Source of the DNA: JASFRS01 sp050114795
GTDB lineage: Bacteria > Pseudomonadota > Alphaproteobacteria > Sphingomonadales > CAKZYD01
Direction: 5' to 3'
Assembly: GCA_050114795.1 (NCBI GenBank)
Contig: JASFRS010000013.1
Coordinates: 1-23,110, forward strand
DNA length: 23,110 nucleotides
Under the pieces are notes generated by a model, which saw nothing but the letters and a program-made list of their open reading frames with translations, ran no database searches and was not told the origin of the DNA. This document shows, one piece after another, positions 14,788 to 21,198 of the stretch. A program made the translations under genes and the position numbers. Position 1 is the stretch's first letter. Each line of letters starts with the position of its first letter.

Positions 14788-15714
14788 ATGAAATTAGCAA
14801 AATCTCTAGCGCTTGCCGCTGCTCTTTCCACCCTCATGGGTGGGGCTGCGTTGGCCAAAACGGTTGAGGTGACTTTGACCGTTAAAGAAGTTGATCTACC
14901 AATCGACAATAAAGGTACAATGGCACCGATGTGGACCTATGAAGGTCAGGTTCCAGGTCCTGTGGTTCGTGCAACCGAAGGTGACACGATTGAATTTACC
15001 TTGATCAATCCAAAGACCAACAAAAACTCTCACTCCATTGACTTTCACGCTGCTCGCGTTGACGTTTTGGACGAGTTTAGCTCCATTAAACCCGGTGAGA
15101 CGAAGAAATTTACTTTCTCCGCTGATTATCCAGGTACCTTCCTGTATCACTGCGGTACAAACCCAATGATTCAGCACATTGCCCGTGGCATGTTTGGTGC
15201 GATTTTGATTGATCCGAAAAACAAAGACTCTCTGCCTAAAGCAGACCGCGAATATGTTCTGGTTCAATCAGAGCTTTATGAAAATCCAGAAGATGTGAAA
15301 GCGATGATGAATAACGACTGGAAACATGTCGTATTCAACGGTCGGGCTTTCCGCTATGACCCGGTTCATGACCCAGAAGCAACAAGCACTTTGGAAGCCA
15401 AACCTGGTGAGCGTGTACGTGTTCACTTTTTAAACGCAGGCCCCAATGAATTTGCAAGCTTCCACCCGATTGCTGGTATCTGGGATAAAGTTTATCCTTC
15501 CGGCAATCCAAAGAACACTATGGAAGGTCTGCAAAGCTTTGTTGTTGGCCCGGGTGATGCGGCAACCTTTGATATCATTTCACCAAAAGAAGGCGGAAAT
15601 GCCATGGTGAGCCACTCTTTGAAACAAGCCCTGACAGGGGCAATCGCAGTGATGCTTTATTCCGAAGACGCACCGGAAGAAGCTGGTCGCAATGGCAATC
15701 TGATTGTTGAATAA
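14788..15714 (+). CDS. nirK: copper-containing nitrite reductase (NO-forming), Nitrosomonas-like class
   Basis: A 308-residue periplasmic trimer-forming enzyme that reduces nitrite to nitric oxide. The signal peptide is residues 1-23 (cleavage after ALA). Type 1 copper ligands are H82, C122, H130 and M135; type 2 ligands are H87, H121 and H276; catalytic residues are D85 (in HSIDFH) and H226 (in ASFHP). The YHCGTNPMIQHIARGM loop, where classical enzymes read YHCAP..MVPWHVVSGM, and the short length place it with the Nitrosomonas-type NirK rather than the Alcaligenes/Achromobacter classes. It is the last gene of the operon, 18 bases after ncgC, and is followed by a strong terminator. Confidence 0.93.
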   Translation: MKLAKSLALAAALSTLMGGAALAKTVEVTLTVKEVDLPIDNKGTMAPMWTYEGQVPGPVVRATEGDTIEFTLINPKTNKNSHSIDFHAARVDVLDEFSSIKPGETKKFTFSADYPGTFLYHCGTNPMIQHIARGMFGAILIDPKNKDSLPKADREYVLVQSELYENPEDVKAMMNNDWKHVVFNGRAFRYDPVHDPEATSTLEAKPGERVRVHFLNAGPNEFASFHPIAGIWDKVYPSGNPKNTMEGLQSFVVGPGDAATFDIISPKEGGNAMVSHSLKQALTGAIAVMLYSEDAPEEAGRNGNLIVE

Positions 15715-15744
15715 GTCGATTTAGAGTTCCTAAGCAGCAAGCTG

Positions 15745-15790
15745 AGTGGGGAAGGTTTTGGAGTGACCCGAGGCCTTCCCCTCTTCTTTT
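15745..15790 (+). terminator. intrinsic terminator of the ncgABC-nirK operon
   Basis: GGGGAAGG (15748-15755) pairs perfectly with CCTTCCCC (15774-15781), with a further GA/TC pair beyond one mismatch. It is followed by a T-rich run ending at 15790. It lies 30 bases after the nirK stop and separates the operon from nsrR. Confidence 0.75.
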
Positions 15791-15805
15791 AAAAACATAA
15801 GAGAG

Positions 15806-15834
15806 TTGTGTATTCCATTTTTGCGGTTTATGAG
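15806..15834 (+). promoter_or_regulatory. possible nsrR promoter
   Basis: TTGTGT (15806-15811), a 17-base spacer and TATGAG (15829-15834). This leaves a leader of about 80 bases containing a small hairpin (GAAGCC 15887-15892 with GGCTTC 15896-15901). I see no NsrR-type palindrome here, so autoregulation is not evident. Confidence 0.35.
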
Positions 15835-15920
15835 TGATAGCTTCTGCGCCGCAAATTAAGAAGAAAATGAAGCGGTCATTTGGTACGAAGCCCCTGGCTT
15901 CTAATGGTTAAGGCCAGAAA

Positions 15921-16361
15921 ATGCGTTTGACGTTGCATAGCGATTATGCTCTCCGGCTGATGATGTTATTGGCTGTTGAAGATGACAAGCTCCATACGAT
16001 TGAGAGCGTGGCTGACCGCTATAATATTTCCTATAACCATTTGATGAAAGTGGCACAAAAGCTTGTGCAAAGCGGCTATGTGGAGAGTGTCCGTGGCCGT
16101 GGCGGCGGGTTGCGGCTGGCGCGGGAAACTGTGGAAATCAACATTGGTCAAGTCGTCCGTATGACCGAAGACAATTTCAATATTGTCGAATGTTTCGATA
16201 AAGACAAAAATACTTGCCAGCTTGCAAGTTTTTGCACTTTGCGCATGACCTTACATGAGGCTTTCAGTGCCTTTATCAAGGTTCTGGATCAATACAGCCT
16301 TCATGATCTGGTCAGCAAACCTCATATGTATAAAGGCATGCAGCGCACGCTTTTTGCGTAA
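15921..16361 (+). CDS. nsrR: nitric-oxide-sensing transcriptional repressor NsrR
   Basis: A 146-residue Rrf2-family regulator. The winged helix occupies residues 1-65 (HSDYALRLMMLLAV, then HTIESVADRYNISYNHLMKVAQKLVQSGYV and the wing RGRGGGLRLA). Three conserved cysteines, C91, C99 and C105, sit in the NIVECF...C..ASFC segment typical of NsrR, and D8 matches the aspartate that serves as fourth cluster ligand in studied NsrR proteins. The [2Fe-2S] or [4Fe-4S] cluster reacts with NO, which lifts repression. It lies just downstream of the nirK terminator, and the only convincing binding site in the window is in the ncgA leader. A DUF6632-like membrane gene follows. Confidence 0.92.
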   Translation: MRLTLHSDYALRLMMLLAVEDDKLHTIESVADRYNISYNHLMKVAQKLVQSGYVESVRGRGGGLRLARETVEINIGQVVRMTEDNFNIVECFDKDKNTCQLASFCTLRMTLHEAFSAFIKVLDQYSLHDLVSKPHMYKGMQRTLFA

Positions 16362-16384
16362 TTCCATATGAAGGTATAAGCTGT

Positions 16385-16406
16385 CTCCCTCAAAAAAAGG
16401 GGGGAG
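16385..16406 (+). promoter_or_regulatory. hairpin overlapping the ribosome binding site of the DUF6632-like gene
   Basis: CTCCC (16385-16389) can pair with GGGAG (16402-16406), which is the core of the very purine-rich ribosome binding site GGGGGGAGGA before the ATG at 16416. A short stem like this could moderate translation. It may also be chance in such low-complexity sequence. Confidence 0.3.
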
Positions 16407-16415
16407 GACGGTGCA

Positions 16416-16805
16416 ATGGCTGCATCACAACGTGAGACTTATCTTAAACTGGCGCTGCGTTTATTCGGCGTCGTTTTTCTGCTCGTTTATCCTATCGGCA
16501 TGGTCTGGCCGTCCGGCTGGGTCTGGCACGGCGGCGAAGGCATCTATTATTTGCAGATGATTGCGGGGATTTATGCAGTTCTGGGCGTGTTTCTCATCAT
16601 GGCGGCTAAAAACCCATCCGCAAACAAAAGCCTGATCCAATTCACGATTTGGTCGAGCTTGGTTCATGCGGTCATCATGGGCGCCCAGGCTTATACCGAC
16701 GCTTCGGAGCGCGGCCATCTTTTCGGTGATGTGCCTGCATTGCTGCTGGTTGTTGTCGTATTATGGGCGCTACAGCCCCGACCGGCACCAACACCAGCGA
16801 TGTAA
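16416..16805 (+). CDS. DUF6632-like small integral membrane protein
   Basis: A 129-residue hydrophobic protein with four predicted helices (about 10-28, 43-62, 74-92 and 103-120). The opening YLKLALRLFGVVFLLVYPIGMVWPSGWVW, then IAGIYAVLGVFLIMAAKNPSANKSLIQFTIWSSLVHAVIMGAQA, match what I recall of the DUF6632 family, which has no known function. The His in SLVHA and the charged loop DASERGHLFGD between helices 3 and 4 are conspicuous. It starts 54 bases after nsrR on the same strand, with a strong ribosome binding site, and is probably cotranscribed with it. Family call moderate. Confidence 0.65.
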   Translation: MAASQRETYLKLALRLFGVVFLLVYPIGMVWPSGWVWHGGEGIYYLQMIAGIYAVLGVFLIMAAKNPSANKSLIQFTIWSSLVHAVIMGAQAYTDASERGHLFGDVPALLLVVVVLWALQPRPAPTPAM

Positions 16806-16838
16806 AAGAAAAGGCCGGCTGCGCGAACAGCCGGCCTC
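16806..16838 (-). terminator. terminator of the TonB-receptor gene (possibly bidirectional)
   Basis: AGGCCGGCTG (16812-16821) and CAGCCGGCCT (16828-16837) form a perfect 10-bp stem with a CGCGAA loop. Read on the minus strand it runs into TTTTCTTTTA, a proper intrinsic terminator 24 bases past the receptor stop. On the plus strand it lies right after the DUF6632-like stop but lacks a T run. Confidence 0.8.
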
Positions 16839-16861
16839 AATCACTTTAAAAACTAAATATC

Positions 16862-19078
16862 TTAGTATTTGAACTTAGCTTCAAACCCAATCACACGACC
16901 TTTGGCCAGTGGTGAGAAGGTGCCGCCACCCAAGGCTGCTGGTAGCTGAGTGTCACCACCATATTGGACTTCGTTAAGAAGGTTTTTACCGTAAACGGAA
17001 AGAACCAACTGACCATCCAGTGTTGTGAGTGACGCATTAGCGGTTATGGAGTCAAAATTGTTTAAGACACCCAGATTGTTATCGGTATAGGCCGAACTAT
17101 CGCGATGGAAATAATCAAACCGCAGATCCAGGCCGCCGATATCCCCCAGATCTTGGGAGTAAACAAATCCACCACCATAGGTCCAGGGAGCTAAGCGAGG
17201 AATTCGCAGATCTAAATCGGTATCGTTAATTAATCCATCGCCGGTAAGGTCGAACAGGACATTGTCATATTCACCGTCTGTGTGGCCAACAGACGCGCGA
17301 ACCAAGAAGTTGTCTGTGACAGCATATTGACCATCAACTTCAAATCCCCAAATCGTGGCATCAGCCGTGTTCCGCGTTAACTGAACAACACCGGTTAGTT
17401 GATCCGAGAGATTGAGCTCTCTTTGAAGATTATCAATTTTGTTCAGATAGAATGCCGTGTTGATTGTCAAACGCGGTGAGATCGGCTTAAATTTGGCGCC
17501 GAGTTCAAATGCGTCTATCCGCTCTTCATCAAACTGTTGGATCGGGAATTGCAAAGATGTATTCCGGAAATTGTAGCCACCTGAACGGAAAGCACGTGTC
17601 CAGTGTGTATACAGGTTCAAATCATCCGTAGCAGCCCATTGGAAGCCAACTTTTGCGCCAAGGTTTTCCCAGCTATCTCCATCTACAAAGTCGCTTGAGC
17701 AAGTGCCCTCGCGCACATCACAAGGCGTTTGATTCAAAATAAGGTTTGAAATAACGACGTCTTTCTTTTCATAGGTGTAACGACCACCTAGATTCAAAGT
17801 CAGTCTATCAGTTAGATCAATGTCCAGCTGTGTGAAGAAACCATATGTCTTTTGGTCTTGCACGCCACCGCCGTTGAAGAATCTTGTGCCAAAGGCAATC
17901 TCGCGGACCTCGTTATATGCGATATCCTGCGTGAAGAAATAAAACCCTGTGGTCACATTCAAGATGTCAAAGAAGGTACCGTTATAGCGAATCTCATTTG
18001 AGAACTGGTCCTGATCGACCGTGGCTGGCGCATGGAATAAGGGCAGTGGTGTTGCATCAACGTCAGTAACCGCATCAAGTTGGTAATCTCTCCAACCAAA
18101 GATGTTGGTAATCGTGCCGTCGCCGAAATCGACATCTAAGTTTGCATCAACAAAGAACTGGTCCCAACTGCTATCTGCCTGACCGGTTTCATCAATGGAA
18201 AATGTGAAAGTACCGCGGGGCGCACTGAAAAATGGATTGGTGACACCTAATCCATTTGTGTGATTTTGGGCGGCGGGGCCGTCACCATTGATGTCGCCGT
18301 GTTCATATCGCAATGTCACATCAAAGCGATCATTCGGCGTAAAATATAAAGCTGGACGAACAATTACTGTCCTTGAATCGCCGAATGATTCTGTGCTGCC
18401 GTCAGCTAAAGTACGACGATGCCAGCCTTCATCATTGTTGTAATATACAGCAAGTTTTGCGCTGATGGCTTCGGTAATTGGGCCACTAATGGAACCCGCA
18501 GCTTTGTAAGTGGGGCTGGTACCACGGAAGCCGGTTTCAATACCTACTTTCGCGTCAACAGTCAGCTCATCAGAAGGTTTTTTTGTGTTGATGAGAACAG
18601 CACCGCCAGTCACGTTACGTCCAAATAGAACGCCTTGTGGTCCTCGCAATACTTCGATGCTTTCGATATCAAATAAATCTGAAATGATGCCGGTATTTAC
18701 ACCGAGATAAACCCCATCAACAAAAACACCGACTGTTGGGTCGATTGAAGGAATAGAAGAGTTGATACCCAAGCCGCGGATGGAAAAATTTGCTGTTCCG
18801 GGGAATGTGCCTACATCGTCTAAGGATACATTTGGAATGGAGTAGGAAAGGCTCGTCAGATCTTTGACCTTCAGGGCTTCAAGTTGTGCATCGCCAAGAG
18901 CGGTAACTGCCGCATTAACGTCCTGCACATTTTCCGCATCTTTTTTCTTCGTGCCTGTGACTACGACTTCTTCAAGAAGGGCCTGTGTCGCTGATTGTGC
19001 ATAGGCGGTTACAGGCAGGCAGAGGGCTGTTCCAGCCATCAAAGGGATGAGGGCTGCTTTTTTACTCAGATAACGCAT
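16862..19078 (-). CDS. TonB-dependent outer-membrane receptor
   Basis: A 738-residue outer-membrane receptor. The signal peptide is residues 1-27 (cleavage after AYA), a TonB-box-like EEVVVTG is at 36-42, and the plug domain (about 50-160) has SIRGLG, the VFVDGVYLG segment and the IEVLRGPQGVLFGRNVTGGAVLI motif. A 22-strand barrel follows, ending in an aromatic residue (KFKY). The plug wording is that of the large carbohydrate/aromatic receptor group of Alphaproteobacteria rather than classical siderophore receptors, but the ligand cannot be read from sequence. A GGGAGAT ribosome binding site precedes the ATG. The promoter region contains a compound inverted repeat (19131-19172). Confidence 0.93.
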   Translation of the reverse strand: MRYLSKKAALIPLMAGTALCLPVTAYAQSATQALLEEVVVTGTKKKDAENVQDVNAAVTALGDAQLEALKVKDLTSLSYSIPNVSLDDVGTFPGTANFSIRGLGINSSIPSIDPTVGVFVDGVYLGVNTGIISDLFDIESIEVLRGPQGVLFGRNVTGGAVLINTKKPSDELTVDAKVGIETGFRGTSPTYKAAGSISGPITEAISAKLAVYYNNDEGWHRRTLADGSTESFGDSRTVIVRPALYFTPNDRFDVTLRYEHGDINGDGPAAQNHTNGLGVTNPFFSAPRGTFTFSIDETGQADSSWDQFFVDANLDVDFGDGTITNIFGWRDYQLDAVTDVDATPLPLFHAPATVDQDQFSNEIRYNGTFFDILNVTTGFYFFTQDIAYNEVREIAFGTRFFNGGGVQDQKTYGFFTQLDIDLTDRLTLNLGGRYTYEKKDVVISNLILNQTPCDVREGTCSSDFVDGDSWENLGAKVGFQWAATDDLNLYTHWTRAFRSGGYNFRNTSLQFPIQQFDEERIDAFELGAKFKPISPRLTINTAFYLNKIDNLQRELNLSDQLTGVVQLTRNTADATIWGFEVDGQYAVTDNFLVRASVGHTDGEYDNVLFDLTGDGLINDTDLDLRIPRLAPWTYGGGFVYSQDLGDIGGLDLRFDYFHRDSSAYTDNNLGVLNNFDSITANASLTTLDGQLVLSVYGKNLLNEVQYGGDTQLPAALGGGTFSPLAKGRVIGFEAKFKY

Positions 19079-19130
19079 ATTTATGATCTCCCAAGGATCA
19101 ATGGGGGCTTATTGCCGTTGTTCAATCTGA

Positions 19131-19172
19131 AATGGTCCTAACCCTTGATTTTTAGGGGAAAACGGGACCATT
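19131..19172. promoter_or_regulatory. compound inverted repeat upstream of the TonB-receptor gene
   Basis: Outer arms AATGGTCC (19131-19138) and GGACCATT (19165-19172) are perfect complements. Nested inside are CCCT (19142-19145) and AGGG (19154-19157). It begins 53 bases before the receptor ATG. It may be an operator for a dimeric regulator or a leader hairpin in the receptor mRNA. No known motif is recognised. Confidence 0.45.
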
Positions 19173-19306
19173 CATGCCAAGGTGTATAAACACTCACGAT
19201 TTAGGGTTCTATAAACCACAGGTAGAATAGATTGCGAATTGTTGCAACTACAACTTTGATGTATCAATTTAGTCACAGAAAAGGGTCGACTCATACGAGG
19301 AAATTG

Positions 19307-19660
19307 ATGATGCCCCAAGGCTTTGATATGGTGGTTTTGCTAGCTTTGATGGCTGTCACTCCATTGGGTTTTCTACAACAAAAGCTCGCGCGGAACAGTG
19401 ATCTCTATTTCCAGGTTCACAGAAATTTCAATGAAACATTTTGGTTTGTTTTGGCTGGGCTTCTGATCTTAAGCCTTACAGGGGCGCATGGAGAGTGGTC
19501 TGCAAATGGGGCTGTGTTCTACGCGGTCGGGAGGTGGTTGTATTTTCTGCTTAGCGTTACCAAACACACAGCTATTCGAAAATATAGCTGGGCCTTGTCC
19601 ATGGTTGGGTTTGTGGGGGTCTTTGCGCAAATGGCAAAGACCCTGATTATGTTGATTTGA
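19307..19660 (+). CDS. MAPEG-like small membrane protein
   Basis: A 117-residue membrane protein with about four helices. The order fits the MAPEG superfamily: a first helix ending in QQKLARNSDLYFQVHRNFNETFWFVLAGLLI, where classical members read Arg...Asn-x-x-Glu, and later AVFYAVGRWLYFLLSVTKHTAIRKYSWALSMVGFVGVF, like the aR-x-lY...R motif. MAPEG proteins act on glutathione or lipids, but the bacterial ones are mostly uncharacterised. The ATG pair at 19307/19310 is favoured because GAGGAAA lies at 19297-19303; the longer in-frame TTG at 19232 has no such support. It is divergent from the TonB receptor and convergent with the sugar dehydrogenase. Confidence 0.6.
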   Translation: MMPQGFDMVVLLALMAVTPLGFLQQKLARNSDLYFQVHRNFNETFWFVLAGLLILSLTGAHGEWSANGAVFYAVGRWLYFLLSVTKHTAIRKYSWALSMVGFVGVFAQMAKTLIMLI

Positions 19661-19664
19661 TTTA

Positions 19665-20867
19665 TTACCGGCGTGGAGTGAGCTTTAACACAGCGCCATC
19701 TTCCTCATCTGTCAGGACATAGATGGTGCCATCCGGTCCTTCCCGCACATCCCTAACCCGTGTTTTGCGTAACCCGAGAAGATGAATTTCTTCGACGACC
19801 TTTTCGCCCTTCATCCTAAGACGCACGAGACGTTTGTGGGCCAGGCTGCCGATTAAAATATCGCCCTTCCAACCAGGGAAAAGATCTTTGGTGATAAAAG
19901 TCATGCCGGATGGGGCAATGCTGGGGTCCCAGTAATAAAGAGGTTGATCCATACCTTCTTTGTGAGTGCCTTCGCCAATTTTTGCGAAGCTATAGTCACG
20001 TCCTAAAGTAATGACCGGCCAGCCATAATTATGACCTTTTTGAATCACGTTCAATTCATCACCCCCGCGGGCACCATGTTCATGTGCCCAAAGCTGCCGT
20101 GTTTCAGGGTGCAGTGCTGCGCCTTGAACATTGCGATGCCCAAAGGTCCATATTTCCGGGAGAATGTTGGCTTGGCCAACAAAGGGGTTGTCAGCCGGGA
20201 TAGAACCATCGCGATTGATGCGCACGATTTTACCTAGGGTGGTGTCTAAATCCTGGGCGCGTTCCCTATAATTAAAACGTTCCCCAAGGGTGATGAATAA
20301 ATATCCTTCATCATCTATGACAAGCCGCGACCCAAAATGCCCCCAGCCTTCGACTTTCGGTGTTTGGCGAAAGATGATGTCCAGATTTTCAATCCTGGCT
20401 GTGCCTGCGTCTTCAATAAATTTTGCCCTGGCCACTGCGGTGCTGACCTTGTCCTCATCGACTTCATCAGCTTCTGCAAATGAAAAATAGATAATGTGAT
20501 TTGTTTCAAAGTCCGGGTCGAGAATGATATCCATCAAGCCACCCTGTCCTTTAGCACCAACTTCAGGCACGCCCTCAATAGGGCCTGAAAGATGGCCATC
20601 GCGCTCCATGATGCGGAGCTGACCAACTCGTTCCGTGACCAGCATGCGCCCATCTGGAAGGAAGGCCAGCGACCAAGGGTGATTTAGACCTTCTGCTAAA
20701 GTTGTTACGGTGATGCCAGCTTCCTCATCGCTCAGAGATGGGCGGTCAGGACCAGCGTTGATTAGATCCTGAAACCCGAATACAGCCACATAAGCAGCGA
20801 GGCTGGCAATTCCTGCCAAGGGCACCCCAATCACCCAAGTAAGAATTCTGAACATTCGTCGTTTCAT
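19665..20867 (-). CDS. PQQ-dependent sugar dehydrogenase (soluble aldose dehydrogenase type), membrane anchored
   Basis: A 400-residue protein with one N-terminal hydrophobic segment (about 7-28) that may act as signal anchor, then a six-bladed propeller of the glucose/sorbosone dehydrogenase family (PF07995). The characteristic pieces are LNHPWSLAFLPDGRMLVTERVGQLR, the catalytic-region GWGHFGSRLVIDDEGYLFITLGER, the GHRNVQGAALHP and EHGARGGDELN motifs, and HNYGWPVITLG. It oxidises aldoses in the periplasm using PQQ and passes electrons to the respiratory chain. The ATG at 20867 was chosen for GGAG 6 bases upstream. PQQ synthesis genes are not in the window. Substrate unknown. Confidence 0.87.
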   Translation of the reverse strand: MKRRMFRILTWVIGVPLAGIASLAAYVAVFGFQDLINAGPDRPSLSDEEAGITVTTLAEGLNHPWSLAFLPDGRMLVTERVGQLRIMERDGHLSGPIEGVPEVGAKGQGGLMDIILDPDFETNHIIYFSFAEADEVDEDKVSTAVARAKFIEDAGTARIENLDIIFRQTPKVEGWGHFGSRLVIDDEGYLFITLGERFNYRERAQDLDTTLGKIVRINRDGSIPADNPFVGQANILPEIWTFGHRNVQGAALHPETRQLWAHEHGARGGDELNVIQKGHNYGWPVITLGRDYSFAKIGEGTHKEGMDQPLYYWDPSIAPSGMTFITKDLFPGWKGDILIGSLAHKRLVRLRMKGEKVVEEIHLLGLRKTRVRDVREGPDGTIYVLTDEEDGAVLKLTPRR

Positions 20868-20899
20868 TACCCTCTCCTGCAAAAGACTCTTGTAGATGA

Positions 20900-20950
20900 A
20901 GGTTAGACATCATCAAGTCATCTGCCAATTCCATTTATCGACATATATCG
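20900..20950 (-). promoter_or_regulatory. candidate promoter of the PQQ dehydrogenase with upstream direct repeats
   Basis: On the minus strand TTGGCA (20928-20923), a 17-base spacer and TAACCT (20905-20900) give a plausible promoter 33 bases before the ATG. Directly upstream are two 10-base units, CCATTTATCG (20931-20940) and ACATATATCG (20941-20950), 8 of 10 identical and one helical turn apart. The rest of the roughly 330-base gap between this gene and ccoN holds the FNR-type box and leader hairpin listed separately; 20951-21068 shows nothing I can support. Confidence 0.35.
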
Positions 20951-21068
20951 CAGGAAAGTGAGCATTTGATATTGCGTTTGTTTTCTGTCTGATTTGTCCG
21001 TTTGTGTTGGGTTGAAGTGTTCATTTGTCCTTGCCCTATTTATTGCTGAGGGACTCTTCGTAAAAAAA

Positions 21069-21082
21069 CTGATCCAGATCAA
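21069..21082 (+). promoter_or_regulatory. FNR/FixK-type box upstream of ccoN
   Basis: CTGATCCAGATCAA matches the FNR/FixK consensus TTGAT-N4-ATCAA at 9 of 10 defined bases. A possible -10 TGTAAG (21103-21108) lies close to the distance expected for a class II activated promoter. cbb3 oxidase operons are classical targets of FNR and FixK under low oxygen. Confidence 0.75.
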
Positions 21083-21092
21083 AGCCTCTTGT

Positions 21093-21160
21093 AGGCGGGC
21101 CGTGTAAGCCTTTTTCTTGAGTAAATTGGGAGAGGCCCATGGTCCGCCTTTTTTCTTTTT
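21093..21160 (+). terminator. terminator-like long hairpin in the ccoN leader region
   Basis: AGGCGGGCC (21093-21101) can pair with GGTCCGCCT (21141-21149) over nine pairs, one of them G-U, across a 39-base loop. A T-rich run follows directly (21149-21160). It lies between the FNR-type box and the ccoN ribosome binding site. It could end a short upstream transcript or attenuate ccoN. If transcription starts near 21117 the left arm would not be in the ccoN mRNA. Confidence 0.4.
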
Positions 21161-21198
21161 AGGAAGTGAGTGCGGACATTAAAAAGACGGGGGTTTGA

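Noticed and set aside
15887..15901. GAAGCC/GGCTTC hairpin upstream of nsrR as an NsrR operator
   Set aside because: Bears no resemblance to the TATT-rich NsrR palindrome and has a 3-base loop, more like a chance mRNA stem.
16862..19078. Copper receptor (NosA/OprC type) serving NirK and the oxidases
   Set aside because: No Met-rich or His-rich binding motifs typical of those receptors are seen; adjacency alone is not enough.
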